Below, one piece after another: positions 1-8,108 of a stretch of DNA of 64,000 bases. The first letter of the stretch is position 1. Every line of letters starts with the position of its first letter. The notes beneath the pieces were generated by a model. The model was given only the letters and a program-made list of their open reading frames with translations, was not told the origin of the DNA and made no database searches. The translations under genes and the position numbers were made by a program. Origin of the DNA: Actinomadura_C sp036008685 (GTDB lineage: Bacteria > Actinomycetota > Actinomycetes > Streptosporangiales > Streptosporangiaceae); assembly GCA_036008685.1 (NCBI GenBank), contig DASYNF010000288.1, forward strand, positions 1 through 64,000. Reading direction: 5' to 3'.

Positions 1-3
1 GAG

Positions 4-582
4 GTGGACCAGCGGGCGTTCCGCAAACGCCTGGGCTCGCTGCTCGACGTCTACACGGCGGCCATGAACCCGCCCGCGGATCAGCTCCCGGGCCGCCATA
101 CGATCATGGAGCGGCACTCCGCCTATCCGGCCTTCCGGGCCGTCGTGTTCGAATGGCGCCATGGGCCCGCGCCGTTCGTCCTCGGCGCCGGCCGACGTCC
201 CGTCCCGGCCAAGGTGGCCGGATTCGCCTACGGCTTCCGGGGCGTCCCCGGGCAGTGGTGGCACGACGTCGTTCACGAGGCGCTCGCCGACGCGGGCGGG
301 AAGCCGCACGCCGACAACTGGCTGGCGGAGGTGTTCGAGGTGGCCGAACTGCACGTCCATCCCGGCTGTCAGGGACGGGGGCTGGGCCGGCGGCTGCTCG
401 AAGCGCTGTGCGAGGGCCGCACCGAGCGGACCGTCGTGCTGTCCACACTCGACCGCCCGGATTCGCCGGCGCGGCGCCTGTACTCATCGGTGGGGATGAC
501 CGACCTGCTCCGCCATTTCGAGTTCCCCGGCGGCGGCCAGGCCTACGCGATCATGGGTGCGCCGCTGCCCTTGGACCGCTGA
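4..582 (+). CDS. GNAT-family N-acetyltransferase (5' end possibly cut by window)
   Basis: The protein of at least 192 aa carries the acetyl-CoA binding signature of GNAT enzymes: ELHVHPGCQGRGLGRRLLEAL around residues 118-138 matches the motif A pattern (Q/R)xxGxG. It probably transfers an acetyl group from acetyl-CoA to an amine, but nothing seen identifies the substrate. The first possible start in the window is the GTG at base 4. The frame is open to base 1, so the true start may lie upstream. It converges on metF, with only 18 bases between the two stop codons. No membrane segment or signal peptide is visible, so it is likely cytoplasmic. Confidence 0.8.
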   Translation: MDQRAFRKRLGSLLDVYTAAMNPPADQLPGRHTIMERHSAYPAFRAVVFEWRHGPAPFVLGAGRRPVPAKVAGFAYGFRGVPGQWWHDVVHEALADAGGKPHADNWLAEVFEVAELHVHPGCQGRGLGRRLLEALCEGRTERTVVLSTLDRPDSPARRLYSSVGMTDLLRHFEFPGGGQAYAIMGAPLPLDR

Positions 583-600
583 GCCGCGTCAGACCACCGA

Positions 601-1524
601 TCAGGCGCTGAGCGGCGGCGTCGCGTAGGCGGCCGCCCCGACCAGGTTGTAGACCTCCCGAGTCGCCGTCGACCTGTTGAAGGTGATGAAGTGGATCCCT
701 GGCGCGCCCTGCTCGAGCAGCTCCCGGCACAGCTCGGCCGCGTGCTCGATCCCGAGCCGGCGGACGGCCTCCGGATCGCCCGAGACGGCCTCGAACCGCG
801 CGGCCAGCTCCTCGGGGAATGGCGCCCCGGACAGCTGCTCGGACCGCTCTATCGTGCTCATCTGGGTGACCGGCATGATCCCTGGGATGATCGGGGTGTC
901 ACAGCCCTGAGCCTCGACGCGGTCACGCAGCCGGAAATAGTCCTCGGCGCGAAAGAACATCTGTGTGATGGCGTAATCCGCCCCGGCACGGCACTTTCGG
1001 ACGAAATAGCGCGTGTCGCTGTCGATGTCAGGAGAGCGCGGGTGCTTGTAGGGGAACGCCGCGACGCCGACGCAGAAGTCACCGGAGTTGCGGATGAGGT
1101 GCACCAAGTCCTCGGCGTAGGCCACGCCGTCGGGATGCCGGACCCAGTCCCCGAGGGGATCACCCGGAGGATCTCCGCGCAGTGCCAGCATGTTCCGGAC
1201 CCCGACGGAGGCGAATCGGCCGATCAGGTGACGCAGCTCACGGATCGAGTGATCCACCGCGGTGAAGTGCGCGACCGGCGTGAGCGTCGTGTCGGTGGCG
1301 ATCCGCTCCACGATGTCCACCGTCTTGTCCCGGGTCCCGCCCCCCGCCCCGTAGGTCACGGAGACGAAGGTCGGCCGCAACGCCTCGAGCTCACGGATGG
1401 CGCGCCACAGGTTGCGGGCCCCCTGATCGGTCTTCGGCGGGAAGAACTCGAACGAGAAGGACCTTCCTCCGGCGGCGAGCAGCTCGCGGATCGTGGGTAC
1501 ACGCTCGGGACGTACGGGACTCAT
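601..1524 (-). CDS. metF: 5,10-methylenetetrahydrofolate reductase
   Basis: This 307-aa protein is the usual length for bacterial MetF. It reduces 5,10-methylene-THF to 5-methyl-THF with FAD, supplying the methyl group for methionine synthesis. Family landmarks are FEFFPPKT at residues 25-32 (with the catalytic Glu), the YGAGGGTRDKT loop near 59, LRGDPPGD near 115 and a C-terminal HFITFNRS. The ATG at 1524 is preceded after exactly 6 nt by the -10 hexamer TAGCCT (1531-1536 on this strand), so the mRNA is probably leaderless. It diverges from the polyprenyl synthase gene. The M. tuberculosis counterpart (Rv2172c) also neighbours a polyprenyl synthase. No S-adenosylmethionine-type riboswitch fits in the short upstream space. 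Confidence 0.95.
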   Translation of the reverse strand: MSPVRPERVPTIRELLAAGGRSFSFEFFPPKTDQGARNLWRAIRELEALRPTFVSVTYGAGGGTRDKTVDIVERIATDTTLTPVAHFTAVDHSIRELRHLIGRFASVGVRNMLALRGDPPGDPLGDWVRHPDGVAYAEDLVHLIRNSGDFCVGVAAFPYKHPRSPDIDSDTRYFVRKCRAGADYAITQMFFRAEDYFRLRDRVEAQGCDTPIIPGIMPVTQMSTIERSEQLSGAPFPEELAARFEAVSGDPEAVRRLGIEHAAELCRELLEQGAPGIHFITFNRSTATREVYNLVGAAAYATPPLSA

Positions 1525-1656
1525 GGCGACAGGCTACCGGGGCCCGGCCCCGGCCGCGGGATCATGGCGCCGGCACCACCGCGCCGGCCGGGCCGCGACG
1601 CGCGCCTCCCCTGGTCCCGGCACATCCACCTGTCCCCGATGGATACGCTCGTCTGC

Positions 1657-2754
1657 ATGCCGTCCAGCCGTGTACGCAAGGAGGTCGACGAGGCGCTGTT
1701 CGCCTTCGTCGGCCGCCGGCGCCCCCAGGTGCTCGGGATCGATGCGGATCTCGCTCCGATGCTGTCCGCTCTCGAAGCACTGCTGGCCGGAGGCAAGCGG
1801 CTGAGGCCCGCGTTCTGTTACTGGGGCTGGCGGGGCCTCGGCGGCGAGGACGGGCCCGGGATCTTCAAGGCGGCCGCCTCCCTCGAACTGCTGCAGGCGA
1901 GCGCACTGATCCATGACGACGTCATGGACTCCAGCGACACCCGGCGCGGGCAGCCCTCCGTGCACCGCAGGTTCCAGGCCATGCACGAGCGGTCCGGCTG
2001 GCCCGGGCCGGCGGAGTCGTTCGGCGCGAGCGCGGCGATCCTGCTCGGAGACCTTTCCCTGGCATGGTCGGGCCAGATGTACGACACCAGCGGGCTCGGC
2101 GAGGACGGGCTCGGCCGCGGCCGAGCGACCTACGACCTCATGCGCACCGAGGTGATGTGCGGTCAGTACCTCGACCTGGTGGAGCAGGCGCACGGCGCCG
2201 GCCCCACGGGTGCCGCCACCGGTGGCGCGGCGGGTCCCACGCGCGGAACGGTCGATACGGCGCTCCGCGTGGTCGAGTTCAAGAGCGCCAAGTACACCGT
2301 CGAACGGCCGCTGCACCTGGGCGCGGCGATGGCCGGAGCGGACGAGGACACCATCGCGGCGCTGTCGCGCTATGGGCTCCCCCTGGGCATCGCCTTTCAG
2401 CTGCGTGACGATGTGCTGGGCGTGTTCGGCGATCCGGCCGAGACGGGCAAGCCCGCGGGCGACGACCTCCGCGAGGGAAAACGGACCGTGCTCATCGCAC
2501 TGGCGCTGGAACGGGCCACCGCGGCGCAGGCGGAGGTCGTACGAGACCGCCTGGGCGACCCCGGGCTGGACGCCGCCGGAGTCGAGGAACTCCGGTCGGT
2601 GATCGTGGACACCGGTGGGCTGGCCGCGTGCGAAGCCATGATCGAGGAGTACGCCGCCGAGGCCCGCGCCGGACTCGAGTCGGCGCCGATCGCGGAGGAT
2701 GCCAAGCTCGCACTGGCCGACCTCGCCATCGTGGCCACCGTCCGGCGCGGTTGA
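1657..2754 (+). CDS. Polyprenyl (geranylgeranyl/farnesyl-type) diphosphate synthase
   Basis: This trans-isoprenyl diphosphate synthase of 365 aa condenses isopentenyl diphosphate with an allylic diphosphate. The first Asp-rich motif is HDDVMD (residues 86-91) followed by the RRGQP loop. The second is RDDVLGVFGDP near residue 248. GGKRLRP at 45-51 binds substrate diphosphate. The exact chain length cannot be read from sequence alone. I chose ATG 1657 because TACGCT (1644-1649) precedes it by 7 nt, giving a leaderless start. ATG 1639, in the same frame, lies upstream of that -10 box and would add six residues. A GC hairpin follows the stop. The syntenic mycobacterial gene is idsA2 (Rv2173). Confidence 0.92.
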   Translation: MPSSRVRKEVDEALFAFVGRRRPQVLGIDADLAPMLSALEALLAGGKRLRPAFCYWGWRGLGGEDGPGIFKAAASLELLQASALIHDDVMDSSDTRRGQPSVHRRFQAMHERSGWPGPAESFGASAAILLGDLSLAWSGQMYDTSGLGEDGLGRGRATYDLMRTEVMCGQYLDLVEQAHGAGPTGAATGGAAGPTRGTVDTALRVVEFKSAKYTVERPLHLGAAMAGADEDTIAALSRYGLPLGIAFQLRDDVLGVFGDPAETGKPAGDDLREGKRTVLIALALERATAAQAEVVRDRLGDPGLDAAGVEELRSVIVDTGGLAACEAMIEEYAAEARAGLESAPIAEDAKLALADLAIVATVRRG

Positions 2755-2760
2755 GCGCCG

Positions 2761-2783
2761 CGCCCGGCCGAGACGGCCGGGCG
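2761..2783 (+). terminator. GC hairpin after the polyprenyl synthase gene
   Basis: CGCCCGGCC and GGCCGGGCG form a perfect 9-bp stem around a GAGAC loop, six bases past the stop codon. There is no T-run, which is usual for terminators in this type of genome. Confidence 0.6.
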
Positions 2784-2937
2784 GAGGACCCCCGTCCCTA
2801 GACCCCGGGTCCTCACATCCATCCTTAAAGCCGCGTATTCGACCCAAGGCGACAAAAACCCTACGTTCGGCCTGCCTCGAGAGGCCCGGCGCGATACAAA
2901 TAAGGCGATCTTCACCCCCGTACCGCCGGAGCACCAC

Positions 2938-3864
2938 GTGGTAGACGACATCGGGCTCGGCCCGGACGATCCACGGCGACTGGGCCACTACACGTTGGTC
3001 AGGCGTCTGGGCGAGGGCGGGCAGGGCACCGTCTATCTCGCCAGGTCGGAGGACGGCGTCCTCGTCTCCCTCAAACTGCTGCGCGGCGGCTGGGCGGCGA
3101 GCGCGCGGGCCCGGGCCCGATTCGTCAAGGAGGCCTCGGCCGCCAGGCGCGTGGCGACTCCCCACACGGCACGGGTCCTGGAGGCACAGGTCACCGGGGA
3201 CCGGCCCTACATCGTCAGCGAGTTCGTCGACGGGCCGTCCCTGCAGCAGGTGGTCGACCGGCACGGCCCGCTGACCGGGGCTCCGCTGCGGAAACTGGCG
3301 CTGCGCACGGCCGGCGCGCTCATGGCCGTCCACCGCGCGGACATCGTCCACCGCGACTTCAAGCCCGGCAACGTGCTGCTCGGCCCCGGCGGCGCGAAAG
3401 TGATCGACTTCGGCATCGCGCGGGCACTGGACAGCGCCACGCCGATGACGACTTCTCCGGTGGGGACGCCTGCCTACATGTCCCCGGAGCAGATCGAAGA
3501 GGAGCCCGTCGGCCCCCCCGCGGACGTGTTCGCCTGGGCCGCGACCATGGTCTTCGCGGCGACCGGCCACCCGCCGTTCGGCGTCGGTCCCAACGCGGCC
3601 GTCATGCGGCGGGTCGCCGAACGGGCGCCCGACCTCAACGGCCTCAGAGGGCCCTTCCGCGATCTGATCGAGGACTGCCTGGACAAGAATCCAGCGGCCC
3701 GTCCCACGGCCTCGCAGCTGCTGCGATCGCTCCGTGCGAACGCCCGGCCCGTTCCCAAGCCCAAACCCAAGCGCATCCCCGCCTATCGCTGGCGGATGAT
3801 CGTGGCCCTGATGCTCGTCGTGGCCACGGGCTTCACGCTGGGCGTCCTGCTGCCCCCGGCCTGA
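2938..3864 (+). CDS. Serine/threonine protein kinase with a C-terminal membrane anchor
   Basis: This Hanks-type kinase has 308 aa. The glycine loop is GEGGQG (25-30), the ATP-binding lysine K46, the catalytic loop HRDFKPGN (138-145), and DFG is at 157-159 followed by a GTPAYMSPEQ activation segment. A single hydrophobic helix at about 284-305 follows a basic, proline-rich linker (PKPKPKR). That leaves the kinase domain in the cytosol with essentially no extracytoplasmic sensor. The GTG start has a GGAG-type ribosome site 5 nt upstream. It is far shorter than the PASTA kinase at 9.8 kb. Its substrate and stimulus are unknown. The 183 bases upstream contain an A/T-rich stretch that probably holds its promoter. 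Confidence 0.93.
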   Translation: MVDDIGLGPDDPRRLGHYTLVRRLGEGGQGTVYLARSEDGVLVSLKLLRGGWAASARARARFVKEASAARRVATPHTARVLEAQVTGDRPYIVSEFVDGPSLQQVVDRHGPLTGAPLRKLALRTAGALMAVHRADIVHRDFKPGNVLLGPGGAKVIDFGIARALDSATPMTTSPVGTPAYMSPEQIEEEPVGPPADVFAWAATMVFAATGHPPFGVGPNAAVMRRVAERAPDLNGLRGPFRDLIEDCLDKNPAARPTASQLLRSLRANARPVPKPKPKRIPAYRWRMIVALMLVVATGFTLGVLLPPA

Positions 3865-3912
3865 GACACGGCGATCGACCCGCCCCGGGCGCCTCCCGGG
3901 CGGGACCCCCCG

Positions 3913-4080
3913 TCACCAGTGCGGGGGACGCTCGTCGAGAAAACGGGCGTGGTCGGCGGACTCCCGCCAATCGCCCCAGCCCTCGTCGGTGTCGTCACGT
4001 GTCTGGTCCGGGAAGATCTCCAGGTCCTCGGTGAGGTCGACCGGCCGGTCCTCGTCAGGTGAGACGCTCATGGACTCCAT
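3913..4080 (-). CDS. Small acidic conserved protein (55 aa), hidden gene
   Basis: This short frame encodes 55 residues very rich in Asp and Glu. It contains EIFPDQTRDDTDEGWGDW and ends in RFLDERPPHW. I recall similar short proteins with the DDTDEGWG and RPPHW ends in other actinomycetes, but I cannot verify a family. There are two possible ATG starts, at 4080 and 4071. Codon third positions are GC-rich and the frame fills the space between the kinase (convergent, 49 bases away) and thiE (27 bases downstream of thiE start side on the same strand end). There is no signal peptide or membrane segment. Its function is unknown. Confidence 0.65.
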   Translation of the reverse strand: MESMSVSPDEDRPVDLTEDLEIFPDQTRDDTDEGWGDWRESADHARFLDERPPHW

Positions 4081-4106
4081 TGTCCGTCATGGACGGGCCC
4101 GCCCGG

Positions 4107-4787
4107 TCAGCCGAGCGGCGTGTCCCGCAGCCGGCGGCTCAGCTCCGCGGCCGCGGCCGCGGGGTCGGCCGCGGCCGTTATCGCGCGTACGACGACGATC
4201 CGGCCGGCTCCCGCCGACAGCACCTCGGCCAGGTTGCCGGCGTCGATGCCGCCGATCGCGAACCAGGGCCGGACGACCCGGCGGCCGGCGAGGTACTTCA
4301 GCAACTCGGGCCCCGGCGCGGGCCTGCCGGGCTTGGTCGGGGTCGGCCAGACCGGCCCGGCACAGAGATAGTCGACCCCGGGCTCCGTCGACGCGGCCGC
4401 CGCCTGGTCTTCGGAGTGCGTGGACCGGCCGATGAGGGTGTCCTCTCCCACGATCTCTCGGGCCATCGGGACCGGGAGGTCGTCTTGGCCGAGGTGCAGG
4501 ACGTCCGCCCGTACGGCCCGGGCGATGTCCGCCCGGTCGTTCACGGCGAGGAGGGAGCCGTGCCGGTCACAGGCGGCCCGGAAGACCGACAGATATTCGA
4601 TCTCCTGGCGCGCCTCCAGGCCCTTCTGGCGGAGCTGGACGATGTCCACCCCGGCGCCCAGCACGGCGTCGAGGAACTCCGCCAGGTCGCCCTGGCGCTC
4701 CCGGGCATCGGTGCACAGGTACAGGCGGGCCCGGTCGAGCCGGGCCCGCATCGAGACGGCGTGGTCCGACAGCAAGCGCTTCGGCAC
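4107..4787 (-). CDS. thiE: Thiamine-phosphate synthase
   Basis: This 226-aa TIM-barrel enzyme joins HMP-diphosphate and thiazole phosphate to make thiamine phosphate. The diagnostic segments are QLRQKGLEARQE, VNDRADIA, LHLGQDDLPV, IGRSTHSEDQA, CAGPVWPTPTKPG and WFAIGGIDAGNL, covering the diphosphate and thiazole sites. The assigned GTG start lacks a strong ribosome site. An internal ATG 12 codons later (MRARLDRARLYL) would remove an unconserved extension and may be the true start. It lies 2 kb from the riboswitch-controlled thiO-thiS-thiG operon but on the other strand, and no TPP element is visible in front of it. It is transcribed in the same direction as, and just downstream of, the Rv2175c-type gene. 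Confidence 0.95.
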   Translation of the reverse strand: MPKRLLSDHAVSMRARLDRARLYLCTDARERQGDLAEFLDAVLGAGVDIVQLRQKGLEARQEIEYLSVFRAACDRHGSLLAVNDRADIARAVRADVLHLGQDDLPVPMAREIVGEDTLIGRSTHSEDQAAAASTEPGVDYLCAGPVWPTPTKPGRPAPGPELLKYLAGRRVVRPWFAIGGIDAGNLAEVLSAGAGRIVVVRAITAAADPAAAAAELSRRLRDTPLG

Positions 4788-4849
4788 GATGGAGGATCAG
4801 GTCCTTTCCTGTTCGGAGGTCCTGTTCAGAGGTCCTGTCAGAGGTCGCG

Positions 4850-5233
4850 TCAGAAGGCGAGAGCCTGCGCTCGCCTGCGAACCTCGGTGCCGCGGTTTTC
4901 GATGAGGGCCTGGACCGGGGTGCCGGGCAGGGTCTCATCGGGCGTGAAGAGCCAGCGAAGGGCCTCCATCGGGTCGTAGCCGGCGTCGGACAGCAGTATG
5001 AGCGTCCCGGGAAGCCCCTTGAGGATGTGCCCTTCCTGCACGAAGGCAGAGGGCACCTGGTGCGTCCCCTCACGCGGGATGCCGAGAAGCTTGTGGTCGC
5101 GGAGGAGCTGCTTGGTGCGGTTCAGGTTGATGCCGAGCCGGTCGGCGGCCTCGGAAAGGGTGACCCACTCCCCCACCAGGGCATCTGTCTGCGGATCCAG
5201 CATGCTGTCAACAGTAATGTGCATCTGTGTCAC
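4850..5233 (-). CDS. Rv2175c-family DNA-binding protein
   Basis: This protein of 127 aa has a winged-helix N-terminal half (WVTLSEAADRLGINLNRTKQLLRDHKL, residues 23-49). Its C-terminal half ends in EVRRRAQALAF, closely matching M. tuberculosis Rv2175c, which ends EVVRRAQAMAY. In M. tuberculosis Rv2175c binds DNA and is phosphorylated on a Thr in its N-terminal tail by the neighbouring PASTA kinase PknL, which lowers DNA binding. Here the tail is short and has Thr2, Thr7 and Thr16 as possible sites. The PASTA kinase gene is 4.6 kb away rather than adjacent. The GTG start has TAGGCA 6 nt upstream, an imperfect leaderless arrangement. Confidence 0.85.
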   Translation of the reverse strand: MTQMHITVDSMLDPQTDALVGEWVTLSEAADRLGINLNRTKQLLRDHKLLGIPREGTHQVPSAFVQEGHILKGLPGTLILLSDAGYDPMEALRWLFTPDETLPGTPVQALIENRGTEVRRRAQALAF

Positions 5234-5270
5234 GGAGCCTGCCTACCACCCCATGGGGGCATTGAAACCA

Positions 5271-6458
5271 TCAGGGTCGCACCGCGTTCCGAACCGGAAC
5301 GTCCGGATCGGTGAGCAGGTCCGGATCGACGGCGGTGCCCGCCGCGATGAGCCGGCGGGCCTGCACCAGGTCACGAGGCCGGTTCACGGTCGCGATCGCC
5401 TCCAGCCGGCTGCCGGTCAGCCAGCAGGCGGACCAGTCCGGCCCGGCCGGATCGCCGCGGAACATGACGCGCTCGGCCCCCGGATGGTGACCGGCGTACT
5501 GCACCATGCGGCCGAACTGCTCCGACCAGAAGTATGGCACCGGGTCATAGGCCGCGTCCTCACCGAGCAGGGAGGCGGCGGCCACCTCGGGCCCGTTCAG
5601 CGCGGTGTCCCAGTGCTCCACGCACAGGCGCCGGCCGTACCGCGACGACCACCATGCCGCGCAGTCGCCCACGGCCACGATCTCCGGCCGGCCGGTCCGC
5701 AGACGGGCGTCGACCACGACTCCTCCCGCGATTTCGAGCCCGCTGCCGACCAGCCATCCGACCTCGGGCCGTACGCCCACCCCGACCACGACCTCGTCCG
5801 CGTCCACCCGGCCGCCGTCGGCCAGGGCCAGACCTCCGTGCTCGACGGCGGCCACCTTCGCCCCGAGCCGGAGCCCGACGCCGGCCTCGGCGTACCAGGC
5901 GGCGGTATGTCCGCCCACCTCAGGGCCCAGGGCGGTCGCCAGGGGCGCGTCACCCGCCTCCACCACCGTCACCGCACAGCCCGCCCGCGCCGCGGCCGTG
6001 GCGACCTCGGCGCCGATCCAGCCGGCCCCGACGATCGCGACCCGCGTACCCGCCCGGAGCCGGGAGCGCAGCGCCCGCGCGTCGTCGATCGTCCGGAGCG
6101 GGCGCTGCGGTCCATCGCCGGGCAGCCGGATGGGCGTGGCGCCCGTGGCGATCACCAGGCCGTCGAACGGCAGGGGACCCGCGGTGGTCTCGACCGCGCC
6201 TCCCCGTACCTCGTCCAGGCGCAGTCCGGTGGCGGAATGTCCGAGGAGCAGGTCGCATCGCAGATCCGGCCAGTTCACGTCGACCGTCGTGTCGTCGGTC
6301 CGCCCCGAGAGGACCGCCTTGGACAGCGGCGGGCGATCGTAGGGAGCGTGCGGCTCCGCCCCGACCAGCGTCAGCGCGCCCTCATAGCCCTTGGCCCGCA
6401 GCGCCTCCATGGCGCGCACGCCCGCGAGGCCGCCCCCGACGATGATCACGCTGTTCAT
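5271..6458 (-). CDS. FAD-dependent NAD(P)H oxidoreductase (ferredoxin-reductase-like)
   Basis: This two-dinucleotide-binding-fold flavoprotein has 395 aa. The FAD site is VIIVGGGLAG at residues 4-13, the NAD(P)H site is VAIVGAGWIGAE near 145, and the second FAD contact is VAVGDCAAW near 268. This layout matches the rubredoxin/putidaredoxin-reductase class, which passes electrons from NAD(P)H to a small iron-sulfur protein. No ferredoxin gene is adjacent, so the partner is unknown. ATG 6458 is favoured because TACAGT lies 6 nt upstream (leaderless) and the glycine motif then begins at residue 8. Longer starts on this strand would run into the opposite-strand TPP riboswitch region. Confidence 0.88.
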   Translation of the reverse strand: MNSVIIVGGGLAGVRAMEALRAKGYEGALTLVGAEPHAPYDRPPLSKAVLSGRTDDTTVDVNWPDLRCDLLLGHSATGLRLDEVRGGAVETTAGPLPFDGLVIATGATPIRLPGDGPQRPLRTIDDARALRSRLRAGTRVAIVGAGWIGAEVATAAARAGCAVTVVEAGDAPLATALGPEVGGHTAAWYAEAGVGLRLGAKVAAVEHGGLALADGGRVDADEVVVGVGVRPEVGWLVGSGLEIAGGVVVDARLRTGRPEIVAVGDCAAWWSSRYGRRLCVEHWDTALNGPEVAAASLLGEDAAYDPVPYFWSEQFGRMVQYAGHHPGAERVMFRGDPAGPDWSACWLTGSRLEAIATVNRPRDLVQARRLIAAGTAVDPDLLTDPDVPVRNAVRP

Positions 6459-6604
6459 GACGGCACTGTAATACGCCGGCTTTCCGCCGTCGGCGCCCGG
6501 CCCGAGCGGGCCGGGTGGGCCTGGCCGCGGTGACTCGCCGGCGGGCACGTGCGACACGCCGAAATCGACACGGTCCTCCGTGGGCATAGGCTGGGGAGGA
6601 CAAA

Positions 6605-6694
6605 GCGCGGGAGTCCGGTTCGACCGGGCTGAGAGGGCGGCTGACCGGGCCGCCGACCGCCACGACCTGATCCGGATCATGCCGGCGAAGGGAG
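6605..6694 (+). promoter_or_regulatory. TPP riboswitch (THI element) ahead of thiO
   Basis: The conserved strands of the thiamine-pyrophosphate aptamer are all present: GGGCTGAGAGGG (6625-6636), a variable stem GGCGGCTGACCGGGCCGCC, then ACCTGATCCGGATCATGCC (6665-6683) and GGCGAAGGGAG. The 3' closing strand AAGGGAG lies 8-15 nt before the thiO ATG and is itself the only good Shine-Dalgarno sequence. Ligand binding should therefore hide the ribosome site directly, giving translational repression when TPP is plentiful. No separate expression platform hairpin is needed. Confidence 0.93.
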
Positions 6695-6701
6695 CGTCCA
6701 C

Positions 6702-7829
6702 ATGGATGTGGTCATCGTCGGTGCGGGAGTCATCGGGCTCGCGACCGCCTGGCGGGCCGCCGCACGAGGCCTCGGCGTGACCGTCGTGGACCCGCGGCCG
6801 GGGAGCGGCGCGTCACACGTCGCCGCCGGCATGCTGGCCCCGGTCAGCGAGCTCGCCTACGGCGAAGACTCGTTGGCGCGCCTCGGCATGGCCTCCCGTG
6901 ACCGCTATCCGGCCTTCGTCACGGAACTCGAAGAGCTCACCGGCCATGACACCGGTTATCGCCATGACGGCACCCTGCAGGTGGCCTTCGACAGCGACGA
7001 TCTGGCGTTCCTCGATGATCTCCGGCGCTTCCAGGAGACTCTGGGGATCACCGCCACGGCGCTGAGCGGCCGCGAGTGCCGGCGGCTCGAGCCGATGCTC
7101 GCCCCATCCATCCGGGGCGGCCTCCTGGCCGAGCACGACGGCTCGATCGATCCGCGGCGCCTGACCTCCGCCCTGCTCGCCGCCGTGGAGCGGACCGGGG
7201 CCACCCTGATCCGGGAGCGGGCCACGGACGTCCTGTCCGTGGGCGGCCGGGTCCGGGGCGTACGGCTCGGCGACGGTCGTGAGCTCGGGGCGGATCAGGT
7301 CGTGCTGGCCGCCGGCCCGTGGACGCACCAGATCGGCGGTGTGCCCGAGGGGATGCTGCCGGTGGTCCGCCCGGTCAAGGGCCAGGTGGTGCGTCTGCGC
7401 ACACGCGTTCCGTTCCTCGGCCGATCCACCCGCGGGCTGGTCAAGGGCTCATCGATCTATCTGGTCCCGAGGACCGATGGTGAGGTGGTCATCGGGGCGA
7501 CCCAGGAGGAGATGGGCTATGACACCACGGTGACCGCGGGAGGCCTGTGGGAGCTGCTGCGGGACGCCCGCGAGCTGGTCCCCGGCGTCACCGAACTGCG
7601 CTTCGAGGAGGTCAGCGCCGGACTGCGGCCCGGCTCGCCGGACAACGCCCCGCTCCTCGGCCCGACCGCGCTGCCGGGGCTCCTTCTGGCCACCGGGCAT
7701 TTCCGCAATGGCGTGCTCCTGACACCGGTCACCGCCGAGGTGATGGCCGAGGTGCTCGCCACCGGCCGGCTGCCGGACGTCGCCAAGGCATTCCACCCGG
7801 ATCGGTTCACCGGGGAGGCCGAGGCGTGA
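6702..7829 (+). CDS. thiO: Glycine oxidase (thiamine thiazole synthesis)
   Basis: This 375-aa FAD-dependent amino-acid oxidase of the DAO family oxidises glycine to iminoglycine, the C-N unit of the thiazole ring. The FAD fold begins at the N-terminus (VVIVGAGVIGLATAW, residues 3-17). The conserved C-terminal segment SAGLRPGSPDNAPLLG, followed by ATGHFRNGVLLTP, closes the FAD/substrate site. It is the first gene of thiO-thiS-thiG, just behind the TPP aptamer whose 3' strand supplies its ribosome site. Its stop codon overlaps the thiS start (GTGA), so the two are translationally coupled. Presence of thiO rather than thiH fits an aerobic lifestyle. Confidence 0.95.
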   Translation: MDVVIVGAGVIGLATAWRAAARGLGVTVVDPRPGSGASHVAAGMLAPVSELAYGEDSLARLGMASRDRYPAFVTELEELTGHDTGYRHDGTLQVAFDSDDLAFLDDLRRFQETLGITATALSGRECRRLEPMLAPSIRGGLLAEHDGSIDPRRLTSALLAAVERTGATLIRERATDVLSVGGRVRGVRLGDGRELGADQVVLAAGPWTHQIGGVPEGMLPVVRPVKGQVVRLRTRVPFLGRSTRGLVKGSSIYLVPRTDGEVVIGATQEEMGYDTTVTAGGLWELLRDARELVPGVTELRFEEVSAGLRPGSPDNAPLLGPTALPGLLLATGHFRNGVLLTPVTAEVMAEVLATGRLPDVAKAFHPDRFTGEAEA

Positions 7830-8026
7830 AGGTGATCGTCAACGGCGACCCCCGAGAGGTCCCCGAGAACGCGACGGTGGCGACCGTGATCGAGGGCGTG
7901 GCCCCGTCGCTCACCGGCGTCGCGGTGGCGCTCAACGACGAGGTCGTACGCCGGGCCGAATGGGCGGCCACGACCGTGCGGGAGGCGGACCGGCTCGAGG
8001 TCCTGACCGCCGTACAGGGGGGTTGA
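7826..8026 (+). CDS. thiS: Sulfur-carrier protein ThiS
   Basis: This small ubiquitin-fold protein of 66 aa ends in the required Gly-Gly. It is activated by adenylation and carries sulfur as a C-terminal thiocarboxylate to ThiG. Typical family features are the N-terminal VIVNGDPREV strand and VALNDEVV in the middle. The GTG start lies inside the thiO stop (4-bp overlap GTGA). The adenylating partner (ThiF/MoeB type) is not in this window. The gene shares the TPP riboswitch through its operon. Confidence 0.95.
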   Translation: MKVIVNGDPREVPENATVATVIEGVAPSLTGVAVALNDEVVRRAEWAATTVREADRLEVLTAVQGG

Positions 8027-8108
8027 GACCTGCCCGGCCGTGAGGCCCCTGGAACGGACGTGTGGTGATCCGCCCGCGTAGTGAGCAGACAAGGAGACGA
8101 CCGTCATC

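Noticed and set aside
691..1638. Long plus-strand extension in front of the polyprenyl synthase
   Set aside because: It lies antisense to metF and reads as low-complexity Arg/Pro/Gly protein. The leaderless start at 1657 fits much better.
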